Shown here piece after piece: positions 38,300-48,423 of a stretch of 64,000 bases of DNA; the stretch's first letter is position 1; each line of letters begins with the position of its first letter. Under the pieces are notes generated by a model. That model saw nothing but the letters and a program-made list of their open reading frames with translations. It was not told where the DNA came from and made no database searches. The position numbers and the translations under genes are program-made. The stretch spans positions 881,201 through 945,200 of the forward strand of contig AAVT01000001.1 of assembly GCA_000169075.1 (NCBI GenBank). The letters are read 5' to 3'. Origin of the DNA: a marine gamma proteobacterium HTCC2143. GTDB lineage: Bacteria > Pseudomonadota > Gammaproteobacteria > Pseudomonadales > Dasaniaceae.

Positions 38300-38337
38300 A
38301 GGCTACCTGTGGTATTCGCTTACTTATAGGGTAGCCT
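38300..38337. repeat. inverted repeat between tex and the fusion gene
   Basis: AGGCTACC (38300-38307) and GGTAGCCT (38330-38337) form a perfect 8-bp stem with a 22-base loop between tex and the acetate kinase-PduL gene. No T-run follows, so it is at best a weak terminator or processing hairpin. Confidence 0.35.
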
Positions 38338-38338
38338 A

Positions 38339-40672
38339 TTACTTGTTCTTTATTTTTCCTGCATCGGCGAATAATTGCGCAAAAGTACCCTGCGGTGACG
38401 GCTTGTTACTGGGCCGCCCGTCGGTAGCCTGTTTGGTGGCTTTTCTGCTAACGGGTTTGTCATTTCTTTTCCTAGGCTTTTGTTGCTCCGGTTTATCGTC
38501 CAATCGCATTGACAGTGCAATACGCTTTCGTTGAGTGTCTACTTCCATGACCTTTACTCTGACGATATCGCCAGCTTTTACGACTGCCCGTGGATCTTTA
38601 ACAAAGGTATTTGATAGCGCCGAAATATGAACCAAGCCATCCTGGTGGACACCAATGTCAATAAACGCTCCGAAGTTGGTGACATTGGTGACGGTTCCTT
38701 CCAATATCATTTCTTCAACTAAGTCGGATATTTTTTCAACGCCGTCTTTAAATTCTGCGGTTTTGAATTCCGGTCTCGGGTCGCGCCCAGGCTTATCAAG
38801 TTCACTGATAATATCGGAAACTGTTGGTAATCCGAATTTTTCATCGACAAAATTTTTGGCGTCAAGAGTTTTCAAAAAGGAGCCGTCACCAAGAATGCTA
38901 ATGACTTCACGGTCGTTGACTCTCGCTATTTTTTCTACAATAGAATAGCTCTCTGGATGAACGGCTGAGCTATCTAGAGGGTTATTCCCTCCCATAATAC
39001 GTAAAAACCCAGCGGCTTGTTCGAAGGTTTTTTCCCCGAACCGTTTAACTTTTTTTAGGCTTTCACGACTTGTAAAAGAACCTTGCTGATCACGAAGCTC
39101 AACAATATTATTGGCAATAGTCTGATTGAGGCCCGAGACCCGACTTAATAGGGCGCTAGAAGCTGTATTGACGTCAACGCCAACGCTGTTCACGCAGTCT
39201 TCGACGACGGCATCTAAAGACCTCGCCATTTGAGTTTGCGAGACATCATGCTGATATTGGCCGACGCCAATTGACTTTGGATCAATTTTCACCAGCTCAG
39301 CCAGCGGATCTTGAAGTCTATGAGCTATTGAAATTGCGCCGCGAATAGTCACATCAAGGTCTGGGTATTCTCTGGCTGCAAATTCGGATGCCGAATAAAT
39401 CGATGCACCAGATTCGTTGACCATGACCTTCTTTAATCCCAAATCGGGATGAGCGGTGATAATATCGCCAACGAACCGGTCCGTTTCCCGACTAGCTGTG
39501 CCATTGCCGATGGCGATTAACTCTATCTGATATTTTTTTGCCATTGCGACGATTGTTGCTGAAGCTTCGGCAATTTTATTTTGGGGTGGCGTTGGGTAGA
39601 TGGCGCCATGGTCTAGCACTTTGCCATTGCCATCAACTACGGCAACTTTCACGCCGGTTCGCAAACCGGGATCCAGGCCGATAGTTGCTTTCGGTCCCGC
39701 CGGTGCCGCGAGTAATAAATCTTTCAGATTACTGGCAAAAACCTTAATTGCCTCTTCCTCTGCACGCTCGCGCAATCGCCCCATCAAATCTGTTTCCAGA
39801 TGAGTGTAAAGCTTTATACGCCATGTCCAACGGATGACTTCTTTCAACCATCGATCAGCAGGACGACCTTCGTCGCGTATTTTCCAGTGATCAGCCACCA
39901 TTATTTCACAGGGATGAGTTAGTGATTTTTCTTCTGGATCACCAATAACAATAGACACACTAAGTATGCCTTCGTTTCGACCTCGAAACATGGCGAGTGC
40001 ACGGTGAGATGGGGCCTCATTAATCGGCTCATCATGCTCGAAGTAGTCGCTGAACTTTTCGCCCTGTTGCGCTTTATCTGCGTTAATCCGGGACGATAAA
40101 TTTCCTTCAGTCCATAGGAAGTCACGAAGCTTTGCCAGCAGGTTGGCGTCTTCACTGAAATGTTCCATGAGAATATACTTGGCGCCATCAAGTGCAGATT
40201 TAACATCACTGATGCCCTTTTCCGGGTCAATAAAGTTTGTTGCCAGTTGCTCGGGGTCTAGGGATCGATCGCCAAACAAAGCGTCAGCTAGCGGCTGAAG
40301 TCCAGCTTCTTTGGCGATCTGGCCTTTAGTGCGACGCTTTTGTTTATAGGGTAAGTATAAATCTTCAAGTCGATTTTTCGTTTCAGCCGCGCGGATTTCA
40401 GCTTCCAGCTCGGGTGTTAGTTTTTCCTGTTCGGTAATACTTTTTAGAATGCTCCCCCTGCGGTCTTCAAGTTCCCTCAAATAGCGGAGCCTATCTTCAA
40501 GTGTTCTCATTTGCGAGTCATCTAGTCCGCCAGTCACTTCTTTTCGATAGCGAGAAATAAATGGAACTGTGGCGCCCTCGTCTAATAATTTGATGGCAGC
40601 ATCGACTTGTTGCTGATCAACCTGCAGTTCTGTTGAAATTACGTTGGCAATTTGCCGTATTGTGTTGCTCAT
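38339..40672 (-). CDS. tex: Tex/YhgF RNA-binding transcriptional accessory protein
   Basis: 777 residues from the ATG at 40672; an upstream ATG at 40732 would add 20 residues without family match. Domains in order: N-terminal helix-turn-helix part ([13 protein letters not shown]), YqgF/RNase H-like domain ([25 protein letters not shown]), helix-hairpin-helix ([16 protein letters not shown]), and C-terminal S1 ([26 protein letters not shown]), followed by a basic tail. Binds RNA and helps maintain transcription or RNA turnover. Confidence 0.95.
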   Translation of the reverse strand: MSNTIRQIANVISTELQVDQQQVDAAIKLLDEGATVPFISRYRKEVTGGLDDSQMRTLEDRLRYLRELEDRRGSILKSITEQEKLTPELEAEIRAAETKNRLEDLYLPYKQKRRTKGQIAKEAGLQPLADALFGDRSLDPEQLATNFIDPEKGISDVKSALDGAKYILMEHFSEDANLLAKLRDFLWTEGNLSSRINADKAQQGEKFSDYFEHDEPINEAPSHRALAMFRGRNEGILSVSIVIGDPEEKSLTHPCEIMVADHWKIRDEGRPADRWLKEVIRWTWRIKLYTHLETDLMGRLRERAEEEAIKVFASNLKDLLLAAPAGPKATIGLDPGLRTGVKVAVVDGNGKVLDHGAIYPTPPQNKIAEASATIVAMAKKYQIELIAIGNGTASRETDRFVGDIITAHPDLGLKKVMVNESGASIYSASEFAAREYPDLDVTIRGAISIAHRLQDPLAELVKIDPKSIGVGQYQHDVSQTQMARSLDAVVEDCVNSVGVDVNTASSALLSRVSGLNQTIANNIVELRDQQGSFTSRESLKKVKRFGEKTFEQAAGFLRIMGGNNPLDSSAVHPESYSIVEKIARVNDREVISILGDGSFLKTLDAKNFVDEKFGLPTVSDIISELDKPGRDPRPEFKTAEFKDGVEKISDLVEEMILEGTVTNVTNFGAFIDIGVHQDGLVHISALSNTFVKDPRAVVKAGDIVRVKVMEVDTQRKRIALSMRLDDKPEQQKPRKRNDKPVSRKATKQATDGRPSNKPSPQGTFAQLFADAGKIKNK

Positions 40673-40797
40673 AGGTAGGTATCTTAGGTTTTGATGGGGC
40701 GTAGAATTTAATTTTGTGGCGCTATTGCGCAAAAATTCGATTGAATTTACCGGCCTTTAAGTCAGTATTTTTTACTCGACAGGGGGGCTTACAACTA

Positions 40798-42006
40798 CTA
40801 GTTGACCACACCTGTTCCCATTTCATGATATTTTTTGACATCAATTCCAAAAGCATCATCGGAAAGTAAATGTTTAATTTTCAAAGGTTTGACAGAATTG
40901 TTGGCGCTTTCATCGCTGAGGTCGACTGTTCTCGGTGTGCAGGATTTTTTTTGACGATCCTTAACAATGAGGACATTGGGCGAATTTCTTCTTTCGACAG
41001 GAGAGGGAAGTACAATCGCTATTTCTCCGCTGTTTAATTCAGCAATACTTCCTGCTGGATAGATGCCGATACATTGGACAAATTGATCGACCAAATGAGG
41101 GTCGAAATGACTGCCTTTGGCCCCAATCAAAATTCTTAGTCCCTCTAATGACGTTTTCGAAGGGCTATATATCCGCTTGCTGGTTATAGCGTCATAGGCA
41201 TCGGCGATTGCAACGATACGGCTGAAGTAAGAGATGTTCGCGGCTGACAGCGCTCTGGGGTAGCCCCTCCCATTTAAACGTTCATGATGGCTGTATGCAA
41301 CATTGGCCACCTCTGCAATAAGGTCTGGCTTTTTACTGAGTATATTAAAGCCACGGGTAGTATGGGTCTTCATGATTTCAAATTCCATATCACTAAAGGC
41401 CCCTTCTTTATTAAGAATATCTAGCGATATTTCTGATTTTCCCATGTCATGCAACATGCCGCACAGGCCTAGAGTCTCGAGGTCATGTGGTGCCAAGCCT
41501 TCGGCGCGGCCAAGGATAATTGAGAGCAGCCCCACATTTAGGCTATGCCGAGCGGTGTATTCATCAACATCTTTTAATAAGCCTAGCCACAACATCGCAT
41601 CTTGATTAGCAATAACAGAGTCGACGCATTGCTTGACGGCTTTCTTTGCTACCGAGGTTTCAAAATTTTGACCAAGGCGAATGTTTTTGAAAAAACCCTT
41701 TACTACGCTTTTGGCTTGCCGATGAGCACTTTTTGCCTGAGGTATTGCCTGTTGAAATGATTTGGTGTCGGTGTAGGATTGTCGTTTCAGATTGCTGCCA
41801 GCGGTATCAGTAGATTGTTTTTTGCTGGCAGCAACGTAAACGTAGTCACAGCTGCGCTTAAGTTTCTCAATCTGTTCTATATGGGTGATGAGAAACCCAT
41901 GAACGGTAAACGGAGATTCTAGCCAGGGACGATCGAGCTCTATAACCCTCATCCCTATGGTAAGTTGATCACAATTCATCCGAAGTGTGTAAGTGTTACT
42001 GGCCAA
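40798..42006 (-). CDS. DUF3391 plus HD-GYP c-di-GMP phosphodiesterase
   Basis: 402 residues. Residues 1-~130 form a DUF3391 module starting MNCDQLTIGMRVIELDRPWLE. Residues ~140-320 are a complete HD-GYP domain: HDMGKSEIS, HHERLNGRGYPR and the interposed His residues, with the Lys that the other HD-GYP protein in this window lacks. It should hydrolyse cyclic-di-GMP. Follows pckA across a strong terminator, so is transcribed on its own. Confidence 0.92.
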   Translation of the reverse strand: MASNTYTLRMNCDQLTIGMRVIELDRPWLESPFTVHGFLITHIEQIEKLKRSCDYVYVAASKKQSTDTAGSNLKRQSYTDTKSFQQAIPQAKSAHRQAKSVVKGFFKNIRLGQNFETSVAKKAVKQCVDSVIANQDAMLWLGLLKDVDEYTARHSLNVGLLSIILGRAEGLAPHDLETLGLCGMLHDMGKSEISLDILNKEGAFSDMEFEIMKTHTTRGFNILSKKPDLIAEVANVAYSHHERLNGRGYPRALSAANISYFSRIVAIADAYDAITSKRIYSPSKTSLEGLRILIGAKGSHFDPHLVDQFVQCIGIYPAGSIAELNSGEIAIVLPSPVERRNSPNVLIVKDRQKKSCTPRTVDLSDESANNSVKPLKIKHLLSDDAFGIDVKKYHEMGTGVVN

Positions 42007-42060
42007 GTTGCTGCTCTTTATTGTTCAGGATCACAAAATATTGAGGATAGTATAGACAAA

Positions 42061-42093
42061 AAAAGGGAGTCTTGTGAACGACTCCCTTTTTTT
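42061..42093. terminator. bidirectional intrinsic terminator after pckA
   Basis: An 11-bp perfect stem AAAAGGGAGTC / GACTCCCTTTT (42061-42071, 42080-42090) with an 8-base loop, A-run before and T-run after. It lies 22 bases beyond the pckA stop and in front of the HD-GYP gene start, so its main job is to end the pckA transcript. Confidence 0.92.
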
Positions 42094-42114
42094 ATGTAGA
42101 AAATTAAGCTTAGC

Positions 42115-43653
42115 TTAGGATGCTTTAGGGCCCGCAGCTACTATTGCTTCAGAGACATCAAAATTTTTGATGTTTTCGACAAACATATTGGCTAGTTTGG
42201 ATGCTTGCGCATCGTAACCCGCATCATCGCCCCAGGCTTTACGCGGATTGATGTATTTGTCGTCAACACCGGGTATGGATAAGGGCACATCCAGATTTAG
42301 TGCATCTAAGTGCTCAGTTTCAGTCTTTAGTAATACGCCATTTTGAGCAGCGGAAATGACTGCGCGAGTGACGGGAATAGGGAAACGAGACCCTTGACCG
42401 CCTTCGCCACCGGACCCCCCGGTCCAGCCAGTGTTAACAAGGTAGACCTGAGAATCGAAGTCTTCTATACGCTTCATCAGCAGCTCCGCGTACTCACGGG
42501 CGGGACGAGGCATAAAGGGGGCGCCGAAGCAGGTAGAGAAGGTTGGGTGAATACCCGCTGCTGCACCCATTTCCGTAGATCCTACTCGTGCTGTGTAACC
42601 TGATAAAAAGTGGAACGCCGCCGCCTCTTTAGAGAGTATTGATATTGGTGGAATAACACCCGACACATCACAGGTTAGGAATATGACAGTCTTCGGTTCC
42701 CCCGCAGCATTCTCAACGATGCGTTTATCAACATGCTCCAGAGGGTAAGAGCAGCGACCGTTTTCACTGAGAGAAAGGTCGTCGTAGTCAGGTGTGCGGT
42801 TTTCATCCAGAACAACGTTTTCAACGATGGCTCCGAAGCGAATAGCATCCCAGATGATGGGTTCATTTTTTTGACTAAGATTAATGGTCTTTGCGTAGCA
42901 ACCACCTTCAATATTGAAGACCGCGCCTTTTGACCAGCCGTGCTCATCATCGCCGATGAGAAAGCAAGCTGGATCGGCAGACAATGTGGTCTTGCCGGTG
43001 CCGGACAAGCCAAAGAACAACGTTGTGTTACCGGCTTCATCGACATTCGATGAGCAATGCATGGGCATCACATCTTTCTCAGGTAACAAGAAGTTTTGTA
43101 CAGAAAACATCGCTTTTTTCATCTCACCGGCGTAACGCATACCCGCCAGTAACACTTTGCGTTGTGCAAAATTAAGAATAACTACGCCTTCTGAGTTGGT
43201 GCCGTCGCGTTCCGGATCGCACTCAAAGCTGGCAACATTCAGAATCGTCCACTCTTCTTTGGACTTTGGGTTGTATTTTTCAGGTCGGACAAACATATTG
43301 TGACCAAAGAGGCCTTGCCAAGCTGTTTCAGTATTAACGTTGACAGGAATATAGTGCTCTTCATGAGCTCCTACGTGTAGCGTCGAAACGAATCGATCCT
43401 TTTGAGAGAGATAGTCTTCTACACGATTCCAGAGAGCGTCGAATTTTACGGCCTCGAAAGGACGATTTACCGAACCCCAGTCAATACTATCTGCAGTAGA
43501 CGGCTCTTTGACAATGAATCGATCAGCCGGTGATCGGCCGGTCCGCTTGCCAGTGGTAACATAAAGGGCGCCGGCATCGGTCAGCTGTCCTTCGCCACGG
43601 ATCAGTGCTTGTTCGATTAGCGTTGCCGCGGATAAATTACTATGAATGGTCAT
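42115..43653 (-). CDS. pckA: phosphoenolpyruvate carboxykinase (ATP)
   Basis: Gluconeogenic enzyme turning oxaloacetate and ATP into PEP. 512 residues. Substrate and metal motifs RFIVKEPS, Walker [16 protein letters not shown], and GDDEHGW; the adenine-binding [13 protein letters not shown] is typical of the ATP-using family. Lies 326 bases downstream of hslO on the same strand, in the order yrfG-hslR-hslO-pckA known from E. coli and Pseudomonas. Confidence 0.97.
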   Translation of the reverse strand: MTIHSNLSAATLIEQALIRGEGQLTDAGALYVTTGKRTGRSPADRFIVKEPSTADSIDWGSVNRPFEAVKFDALWNRVEDYLSQKDRFVSTLHVGAHEEHYIPVNVNTETAWQGLFGHNMFVRPEKYNPKSKEEWTILNVASFECDPERDGTNSEGVVILNFAQRKVLLAGMRYAGEMKKAMFSVQNFLLPEKDVMPMHCSSNVDEAGNTTLFFGLSGTGKTTLSADPACFLIGDDEHGWSKGAVFNIEGGCYAKTINLSQKNEPIIWDAIRFGAIVENVVLDENRTPDYDDLSLSENGRCSYPLEHVDKRIVENAAGEPKTVIFLTCDVSGVIPPISILSKEAAAFHFLSGYTARVGSTEMGAAAGIHPTFSTCFGAPFMPRPAREYAELLMKRIEDFDSQVYLVNTGWTGGSGGEGGQGSRFPIPVTRAVISAAQNGVLLKTETEHLDALNLDVPLSIPGVDDKYINPRKAWGDDAGYDAQASKLANMFVENIKNFDVSEAIVAAGPKAS

Positions 43654-43979
43654 ACGGGTTCTCTTTGTCTGTGCTGGTGACGATGTGCGCTCGTTTTTTT
43701 CAACAGTAGCCGCATCGATGCAGTGCCGCAGCCTGTCTTTTCAGGGCCGTCATTATGGCAAACAAAAAGGTCTTAAGCGAACCTTATCAATGGCTTTTTG
43801 CGGGACTTTTTACGTAATAAAACTACAGAAAAGGTGGCTCTGGATCAGGGGTTTTGCGGGCTGAAGGCCTTTTACATCGCCAGTGTTGGCCCGGGACTCG
43901 AAGATTTCCCAGTGATTATGAGATCAAGGTAAAAGTAGTAATACTACAGATCGGCGCAGCTAAAAATTGAGGGCTGCCT
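43654..43979. other. intergenic region upstream of pckA
   Basis: 326 bases between the hslO stop and the pckA start, both minus strand. It should carry the pckA promoter. No convincing gene, hairpin terminator or known motif was seen; a plus-strand open frame here has no supporting features. Confidence 0.4.
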
Positions 43980-44834
43980 TTAGTGCAGCTTGTGGTCGAA
44001 CAGTTTGCCAACATCGTCGCCGTCAAATTGGTAATGTTGGTGACAAAATTCGCAGTTAATGTCGATTGAGCCAAGTTCTTCGATAATATTGTTCAGTTCC
44101 TGTTGGCCTAATGTGCGCAATGCGTCCAGTGTTCTGGTTTGTGAACAGCTACATTGAAAAGAGAGAGTGTCTGGTTCGAATAACCGGACTTGCTCTTGGT
44201 GGAAAAGCCGAAATAGGATGCGTTCAAAAGATAGTGACTGTATCTCGTTGGCGGTTAGTGTCTCCGCAAGTTTGGTTGCGTGCTCCCAACTTATTATTCG
44301 TTGTTCGTGGGTTATATCGTCACTCGCGGGTAATTCTTGCAGCAGCATTCCTGAGGCCGTCTTACCGTCGCTTGCAAGCCACACTCTGGTAGAGAGCTGT
44401 TCGCTCTGCTTAAAATAGTTTTCAATACACTGGGACAGGTTATCCCCGTCCAGTGACACGATGCCTTGATAGCGTTTTCCATGTCGGGGATCAATAGTAA
44501 TACTGAGTTGGCCGTCGGTTAGGAGAGTTTGAAAGTCGCTGCTGTTAGCGTCGTCGGCCTCGCGGGCGATTGCACGGATTTTATGGTCCGATGTTGCCTC
44601 GGCCATAATGATAGGTATTTGGCCTTGGCTTCGGGCCTGCAGAACCAGCGTGCCCTCAAACTTAAGCGTCGCACTGAGCAACACCACTGCAGAAAGTAGC
44701 TCTCCCAGTAAGCGAGCAACCACTTCAGGATACTGATGTGCCGCCAAAGTGTCCTGGTAGCTCTGGTCGAGACGAACCAGCTCCCCGCGAATATCGGTAC
44801 CGTCGAAAACAAAACGTTGTAGTTGATCATTCAT
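43980..44834 (-). CDS. hslO: redox-regulated chaperone Hsp33
   Basis: 284 residues from the ATG at 44834; the frame extends to 44861 but the family starts near MNDQLQRFVFDG. The C-terminal zinc switch is C-S-C (FQCSCSQT) and C-E-F-C (NCEFCHQHY), four cysteines that form two disulfides under oxidative stress and unfold the domain. Follows hslR across 490 bases, so likely has its own promoter. Confidence 0.93.
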   Translation of the reverse strand: MNDQLQRFVFDGTDIRGELVRLDQSYQDTLAAHQYPEVVARLLGELLSAVVLLSATLKFEGTLVLQARSQGQIPIIMAEATSDHKIRAIAREADDANSSDFQTLLTDGQLSITIDPRHGKRYQGIVSLDGDNLSQCIENYFKQSEQLSTRVWLASDGKTASGMLLQELPASDDITHEQRIISWEHATKLAETLTANEIQSLSFERILFRLFHQEQVRLFEPDTLSFQCSCSQTRTLDALRTLGQQELNNIIEELGSIDINCEFCHQHYQFDGDDVGKLFDHKLH

Positions 44835-44994
44835 AGCATGGATTATAAAGAGGTGGCCCATCAGTAGCGAGCTTCATCATCAGAATTTTTTCAGGACCGA
44901 CCTTCTGCAAAAAAAGTCCGTGCTAGTAATATGACAATAGGCGTCTATCACGACCTTTGCGTCGCTCCTCATCGTCGGGTCATATCAGATCATT

Positions 44995-45237
44995 TTGTCG
45001 GCGGTTGGTTTTGCACGTGTGTCGGTGTTAAATACACTGTCGTTTATCGGTATTGACACTTTTCCGAGCAGCCGCAGGCCTGTGTATTACCGGCACAGCG
45101 TACAAAAGATGATTGAGAACCAGCAACAAGATTTTATGCGCAAAAACTACGCCTCATTTGAAAATATTAATAAAGACAGTGAGTTAAATCTTCTGATGAT
45201 GAGTGCTAGAGGTGAGTGTAAGATTTTCCGACACTAA
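44995..45237 (+). CDS. doubtful small ORF
   Basis: 80-residue frame beginning with TTG, in the 490-base gap between hslO and hslR. No ribosome binding site and no recognised domain. The second half (after the ATG encoding MIENQQQ) has a protein-like mix of charged residues, but there is no other support. Listed so the gap is described; it may be noise. Confidence 0.2.
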   Translation: MSAVGFARVSVLNTLSFIGIDTFPSSRRPVYYRHSVQKMIENQQQDFMRKNYASFENINKDSELNLLMMSARGECKIFRH

Positions 45238-45324
45238 AACACGGGATTTGATGAGCATTGCGAGGTTGCTGCACAAAAAATGTCAGTGGTTGGTAATATC
45301 AATAGGGCAAAAATAGAGCGGACA

Positions 45325-45741
45325 TTAGCTTTTGTCGCTATCTTGTTTGAACTGGTGAATTTGCCGACGCTGTTTTTTATTGGGTCTTTCGCGGCGGCCG
45401 ATATCAAGCCCTCGCATGACTTTACGCTGCTGGGCCTCAATTTCGCGTTTCCGTATACTGTCGCTCGTTTCAGCGTAGAGTAAGTTTGCCACCGGCGCGC
45501 CGCGGCGTTGGTCCGATAGCGCAATAACTTCAACTTCAACTTCATCTAGGCCGATACGAATCGTCAGCTTTGCACCGACCTCTGTTTCCTTGCTGACTTT
45601 ACTGCGAGTACCATTGTAGTGAACTTTCCCGCCTTCAATGGCTTGCTTTGCCAGACTGCGGGTCTTAAAAAATCGAGCTGCCCACAGCCATTTGTCCAGT
45701 CGGACCTTTGCGGTGGGAAAGGGGTGGCTGGGACTATTCAT
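45325..45741 (-). CDS. hslR: heat-shock ribosome-associated protein Hsp15
   Basis: 138 residues with an S4 RNA-binding domain: VRLDKWLWAARFFKTRSLAKQAIEGGKV, typical of HslR, which binds free 50S subunits carrying a nascent chain and helps recycle them. A basic tail follows. Nine bases after yrfG and on the same strand, an order shared with E. coli. Confidence 0.94.
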   Translation of the reverse strand: MNSPSHPFPTAKVRLDKWLWAARFFKTRSLAKQAIEGGKVHYNGTRSKVSKETEVGAKLTIRIGLDEVEVEVIALSDQRRGAPVANLLYAETSDSIRKREIEAQQRKVMRGLDIGRRERPNKKQRRQIHQFKQDSDKS

Positions 45742-45750
45742 GCTTTTCCA

Positions 45751-46449
45751 TTAGTCATGCTGTTGGCTTGGTACGGGGATGTCCGATGATTTTGCACTTG
45801 CGGGCATAATTTCATCAAAGTGCAGGATGCCCGGAAACTCGGTCAGGCCACGTATCGGCTTGCGGCTATCGGGTTGTAACAGTGTCAACAGGTAACGAAT
45901 CCCGAATCCTTGAGCTGATCGAAGTACACTTGCTGTATCATCTATCAGCAGCGTTTTGTTTGGATCGAAGGGATGAGAGACCTGCATCTGTCGCCAAAAT
46001 TCAGGTTGTTCTTTGGCCGTTCGAAAATCATGCGAAACGACAATCTCATCAAACAATGGTGCAATGCCTGTAGTGGCCATTTTAATGTCGAGACTTTGAC
46101 GGTGGGCGTTAGTAACAAGAATGACGTGTTTGCCGCTATTTTTTAGTTGCTTCAGAAATTCAACAACATGGGGCCTAATTGAAATCATATGCTGGATTTC
46201 CCGCTTCAGTAAGGGAATATCTAGGTTTAATTTTTGTGTCCAATAGTCTAGGCAATACCAATCTAGCGTTCCATGACTTTGCTGCGTGAGTTTTTGGATA
46301 TGTTCGCGGCTAGACTGTTCGTCTTTTTGATGAATATGAGCATAGCGCATGGGCAAATGGTGCTGCCAGAAATGATTGTCAAAGTTAAGATCCAGCAGCG
46401 TGCCGTCCATATCGAGTAATACAGTCTCTATGTCGTCCCAGTTAACCAT
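45751..46449 (-). CDS. yrfG: GMP/IMP nucleotidase, HAD family
   Basis: 232 residues. HAD phosphatase motifs: DMDGTLLDL (motif I), ILVTNAHRQ (motif II) and LLIDDTASVLRSAQ (motif IV). The helical cap after motif I (NHFWQHHLPMRYA) is that of YrfG, which dephosphorylates GMP and IMP in E. coli. First gene of the yrfG-hslR unit, divergent from cysQ. Confidence 0.9.
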   Translation of the reverse strand: MVNWDDIETVLLDMDGTLLDLNFDNHFWQHHLPMRYAHIHQKDEQSSREHIQKLTQQSHGTLDWYCLDYWTQKLNLDIPLLKREIQHMISIRPHVVEFLKQLKNSGKHVILVTNAHRQSLDIKMATTGIAPLFDEIVVSHDFRTAKEQPEFWRQMQVSHPFDPNKTLLIDDTASVLRSAQGFGIRYLLTLLQPDSRKPIRGLTEFPGILHFDEIMPASAKSSDIPVPSQQHD

Positions 46450-46591
46450 GAATGTCTTTCACCAATGAATTGAGCTGTGATTATGCAGGGCAAGCCGGCA
46501 GTTGTTAAGCATCTTATGGGTAGTAGCTGCTCTATTTATTGGCGTATAGTGGTTGCGGGGTCTGTAAGTATGATGCAGTGGTGGTGTTTTT

Positions 46592-47407
46592 ATGGATAAA
46601 CGGGTGTTGGCAGAAAAGCTGACGGCACTGTGTGCTGAAGCCGGCGTAGCAATTGTTGCGATTTATAATGCGACTCAACCGGTTTCTGTTGAGTACAAGA
46701 GTGATGACTCCCCGCTGACAGCGGCTGACAGGCGCGCACACGATATTATTGTGTCGGGGTTACAGGTGATGACCCCCGATTGGCCGGTGCTGTCGGAGGA
46801 GCAGGAACTTCCTGATTTTGAGTTGCGTAAAAGCTGGAGCAGATATTGGCTAGTAGATCCGATGGACGGTACTCGAGAGTTTGTCGAGCGCACGGGTGAA
46901 TTTACTATTAATGTGGCTTTGATCGAGCAGGGTGTGGCAACGTTGGGGATCGTCTATCTACCACTGGAAAAAATTGCCTATATTGGTATTCCAGAGCAGG
47001 CATTTGCTGTTAAGGCCGAAAATAATCGTCAAACCTCGTTGCGAGTAAGTACTGCTGGGCAATCTGCCTCTCTTACTGTGCTGAGCAGCAGCCGCTATCA
47101 AGGTGAAAAGCTAGAGCGGTGCATCCTTCGCTTAGCGGAGCATTTTGGTGATATTGAGCGATTGCCGGCAGGTAGCGCGTTAAAATTTTGTTATTTGGCA
47201 GAAGGGCGGGGTGATATATACCCTCGTTTTTCACCCTGTTGTGAGTGGGATACCGCAGCGGGGCAAGCCGTTCTGGAGGCTGCGGGAGGGTCATTGGTGG
47301 ATTTGAAATTTAACCCGCTGCGATACAATCAACAATTATCGATCATGAGTCCTAATTTTTATGGGTTGGCACGAATAGGAACAAACTGGAAGAAAATATT
47401 GGATTAG
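46592..47407 (+). CDS. cysQ: 3'(2'),5'-bisphosphate nucleotidase CysQ
   Basis: 271 residues. Inositol-monophosphatase fold with metal site LSEEQ...DPMDGTREFVERTGEFTIN and WDTAAGQAVLEAAGG. Hydrolyses 3'-phosphoadenosine 5'-phosphate and keeps sulfate assimilation running. In many relatives nudE lies next to cysQ; it is missing here, where only about 140 bases separate cysQ from yrfG. Confidence 0.94.
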   Translation: MDKRVLAEKLTALCAEAGVAIVAIYNATQPVSVEYKSDDSPLTAADRRAHDIIVSGLQVMTPDWPVLSEEQELPDFELRKSWSRYWLVDPMDGTREFVERTGEFTINVALIEQGVATLGIVYLPLEKIAYIGIPEQAFAVKAENNRQTSLRVSTAGQSASLTVLSSSRYQGEKLERCILRLAEHFGDIERLPAGSALKFCYLAEGRGDIYPRFSPCCEWDTAAGQAVLEAAGGSLVDLKFNPLRYNQQLSIMSPNFYGLARIGTNWKKILD

Positions 47408-47464
47408 TTAGTAGAGCTTTGACAGTAATATCAATGAATCGATAGACGTGCTGAGGGTAAGGTT

Positions 47465-47707
47465 ATGAGCAGAGGAATAGCATCGTTAGATCTTCATCGC
47501 CCAGGAGCCAAGCGTGAAACGGCAAATGGTGTTCCTTTACAGAACACATACTGGGTCAAGAAAAAGCTGCTGCAGGAATTGGTCGAATTGGAAAAGCGGT
47601 TAAAACTATTGCGATCCGATGTGTTGCCTGCAGATTACTCAATGATTCAAACTTATCGGGAAATGATACATAGCCGTACTATGTTTTTTCTCGAATTGAA
47701 TCGATAG
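47465..47707 (+). CDS. small conserved-type protein downstream of cysQ
   Basis: 80 residues, no recognised family. Basic and helical, with KKKLLQELVELEKRLKLLRSD likely forming a coiled coil. GAGGGTAAGG before the ATG is a strong ribosome binding site, which supports a real gene. Probably on the cysQ transcript (57 bases after its stop). Confidence 0.55.
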   Translation: MSRGIASLDLHRPGAKRETANGVPLQNTYWVKKKLLQELVELEKRLKLLRSDVLPADYSMIQTYREMIHSRTMFFLELNR

Positions 47708-47808
47708 TAACGTTCACGAGTTGTTTCTGCAGCGTTTCTAAGGGGATTCTATAGCTGTTGTCGAAGGGTTTTTAAGGCGTTTGTGCCGATAGCATTTTGG
47801 CGGCGGCT

Positions 47809-48081
47809 CTACTCCTGCGTTTCAGTCCTTGGGGGCTTCTGTCGCCGCGACAGTGGTTTCTTTCCCGCTTTTATCTGTTTTAATTCTTCGGCAAATGCTT
47901 TTTCACTGACAAACTCGTCAGCATAGTCAACCTTCAGCCACCAATCTCCAGAGTGAAATTGCCCGGTTCTGCGACTGTCTACCCTGCGGTCAAGTCCGGC
48001 AGGGGAGGGCAGGTCGTTTTTGCGACGTCCGCGACGGCTGTCGCGACGGTCACTAAACATAGAGTTTGCGCGGTTTGCCAC
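47809..48081 (-). CDS. small basic hypothetical protein
   Basis: 90 residues from a GTG start with AGAGG ahead. The N-terminal half is Arg-rich (SDRRDSRRGRRKND), the middle is W- and D-containing (GDWWLKVDYADEFVSEKAFAEEL). No domain recognised; the strong ribosome binding site and the mixed composition favour a real gene. Confidence 0.5.
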   Translation of the reverse strand: MANRANSMFSDRRDSRRGRRKNDLPSPAGLDRRVDSRRTGQFHSGDWWLKVDYADEFVSEKAFAEELKQIKAGKKPLSRRQKPPRTETQE

Positions 48082-48423
48082 AAAAGTAGCCTCTCAATTG
48101 TCGACTATCCACCGATAGGAATGAGTTGATAATGGAGTAGAAAAAACAACTACTCGTAAAAATATTAACGAACCCCCACTGTACCAGAATATTTATACAT
48201 ATGCTCCAGTGAATGTGCGACTTTACTTATTCAGGAACTCTTGATCTATCGATTGGTCCACCAGCGATGATTACAGAGATAAGGATAGTTCTGGACGAAT
48301 GGGGTGGCAAGTGCTCTGTACTCGAAAAATCGCTATGATGGGGTAAGTGTACGCCGTGTTTTTTACAATGTTATAGTGCAAATCGGTATTGTTTATCTGC
48401 GTTTATATTGAATAGGTAATGTT
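48082..48423. other. intergenic region upstream of the PhoD-type phosphatase
   Basis: 342 bases between two divergently oriented genes. It should hold the promoters of both. No known regulatory box, terminator or small ORF was recognised. Confidence 0.35.

Noticed and set aside
44170..44185. GGTTCGAATA resembling a tRNA T-arm
   Set aside because: It lies in the hslO coding sequence and no acceptor or anticodon stem surrounds it.
44835..44990. possible heat-shock (sigma-32) promoter before hslO
   Set aside because: CCTGAAAA is present, but no matching -10 at proper distance could be found.
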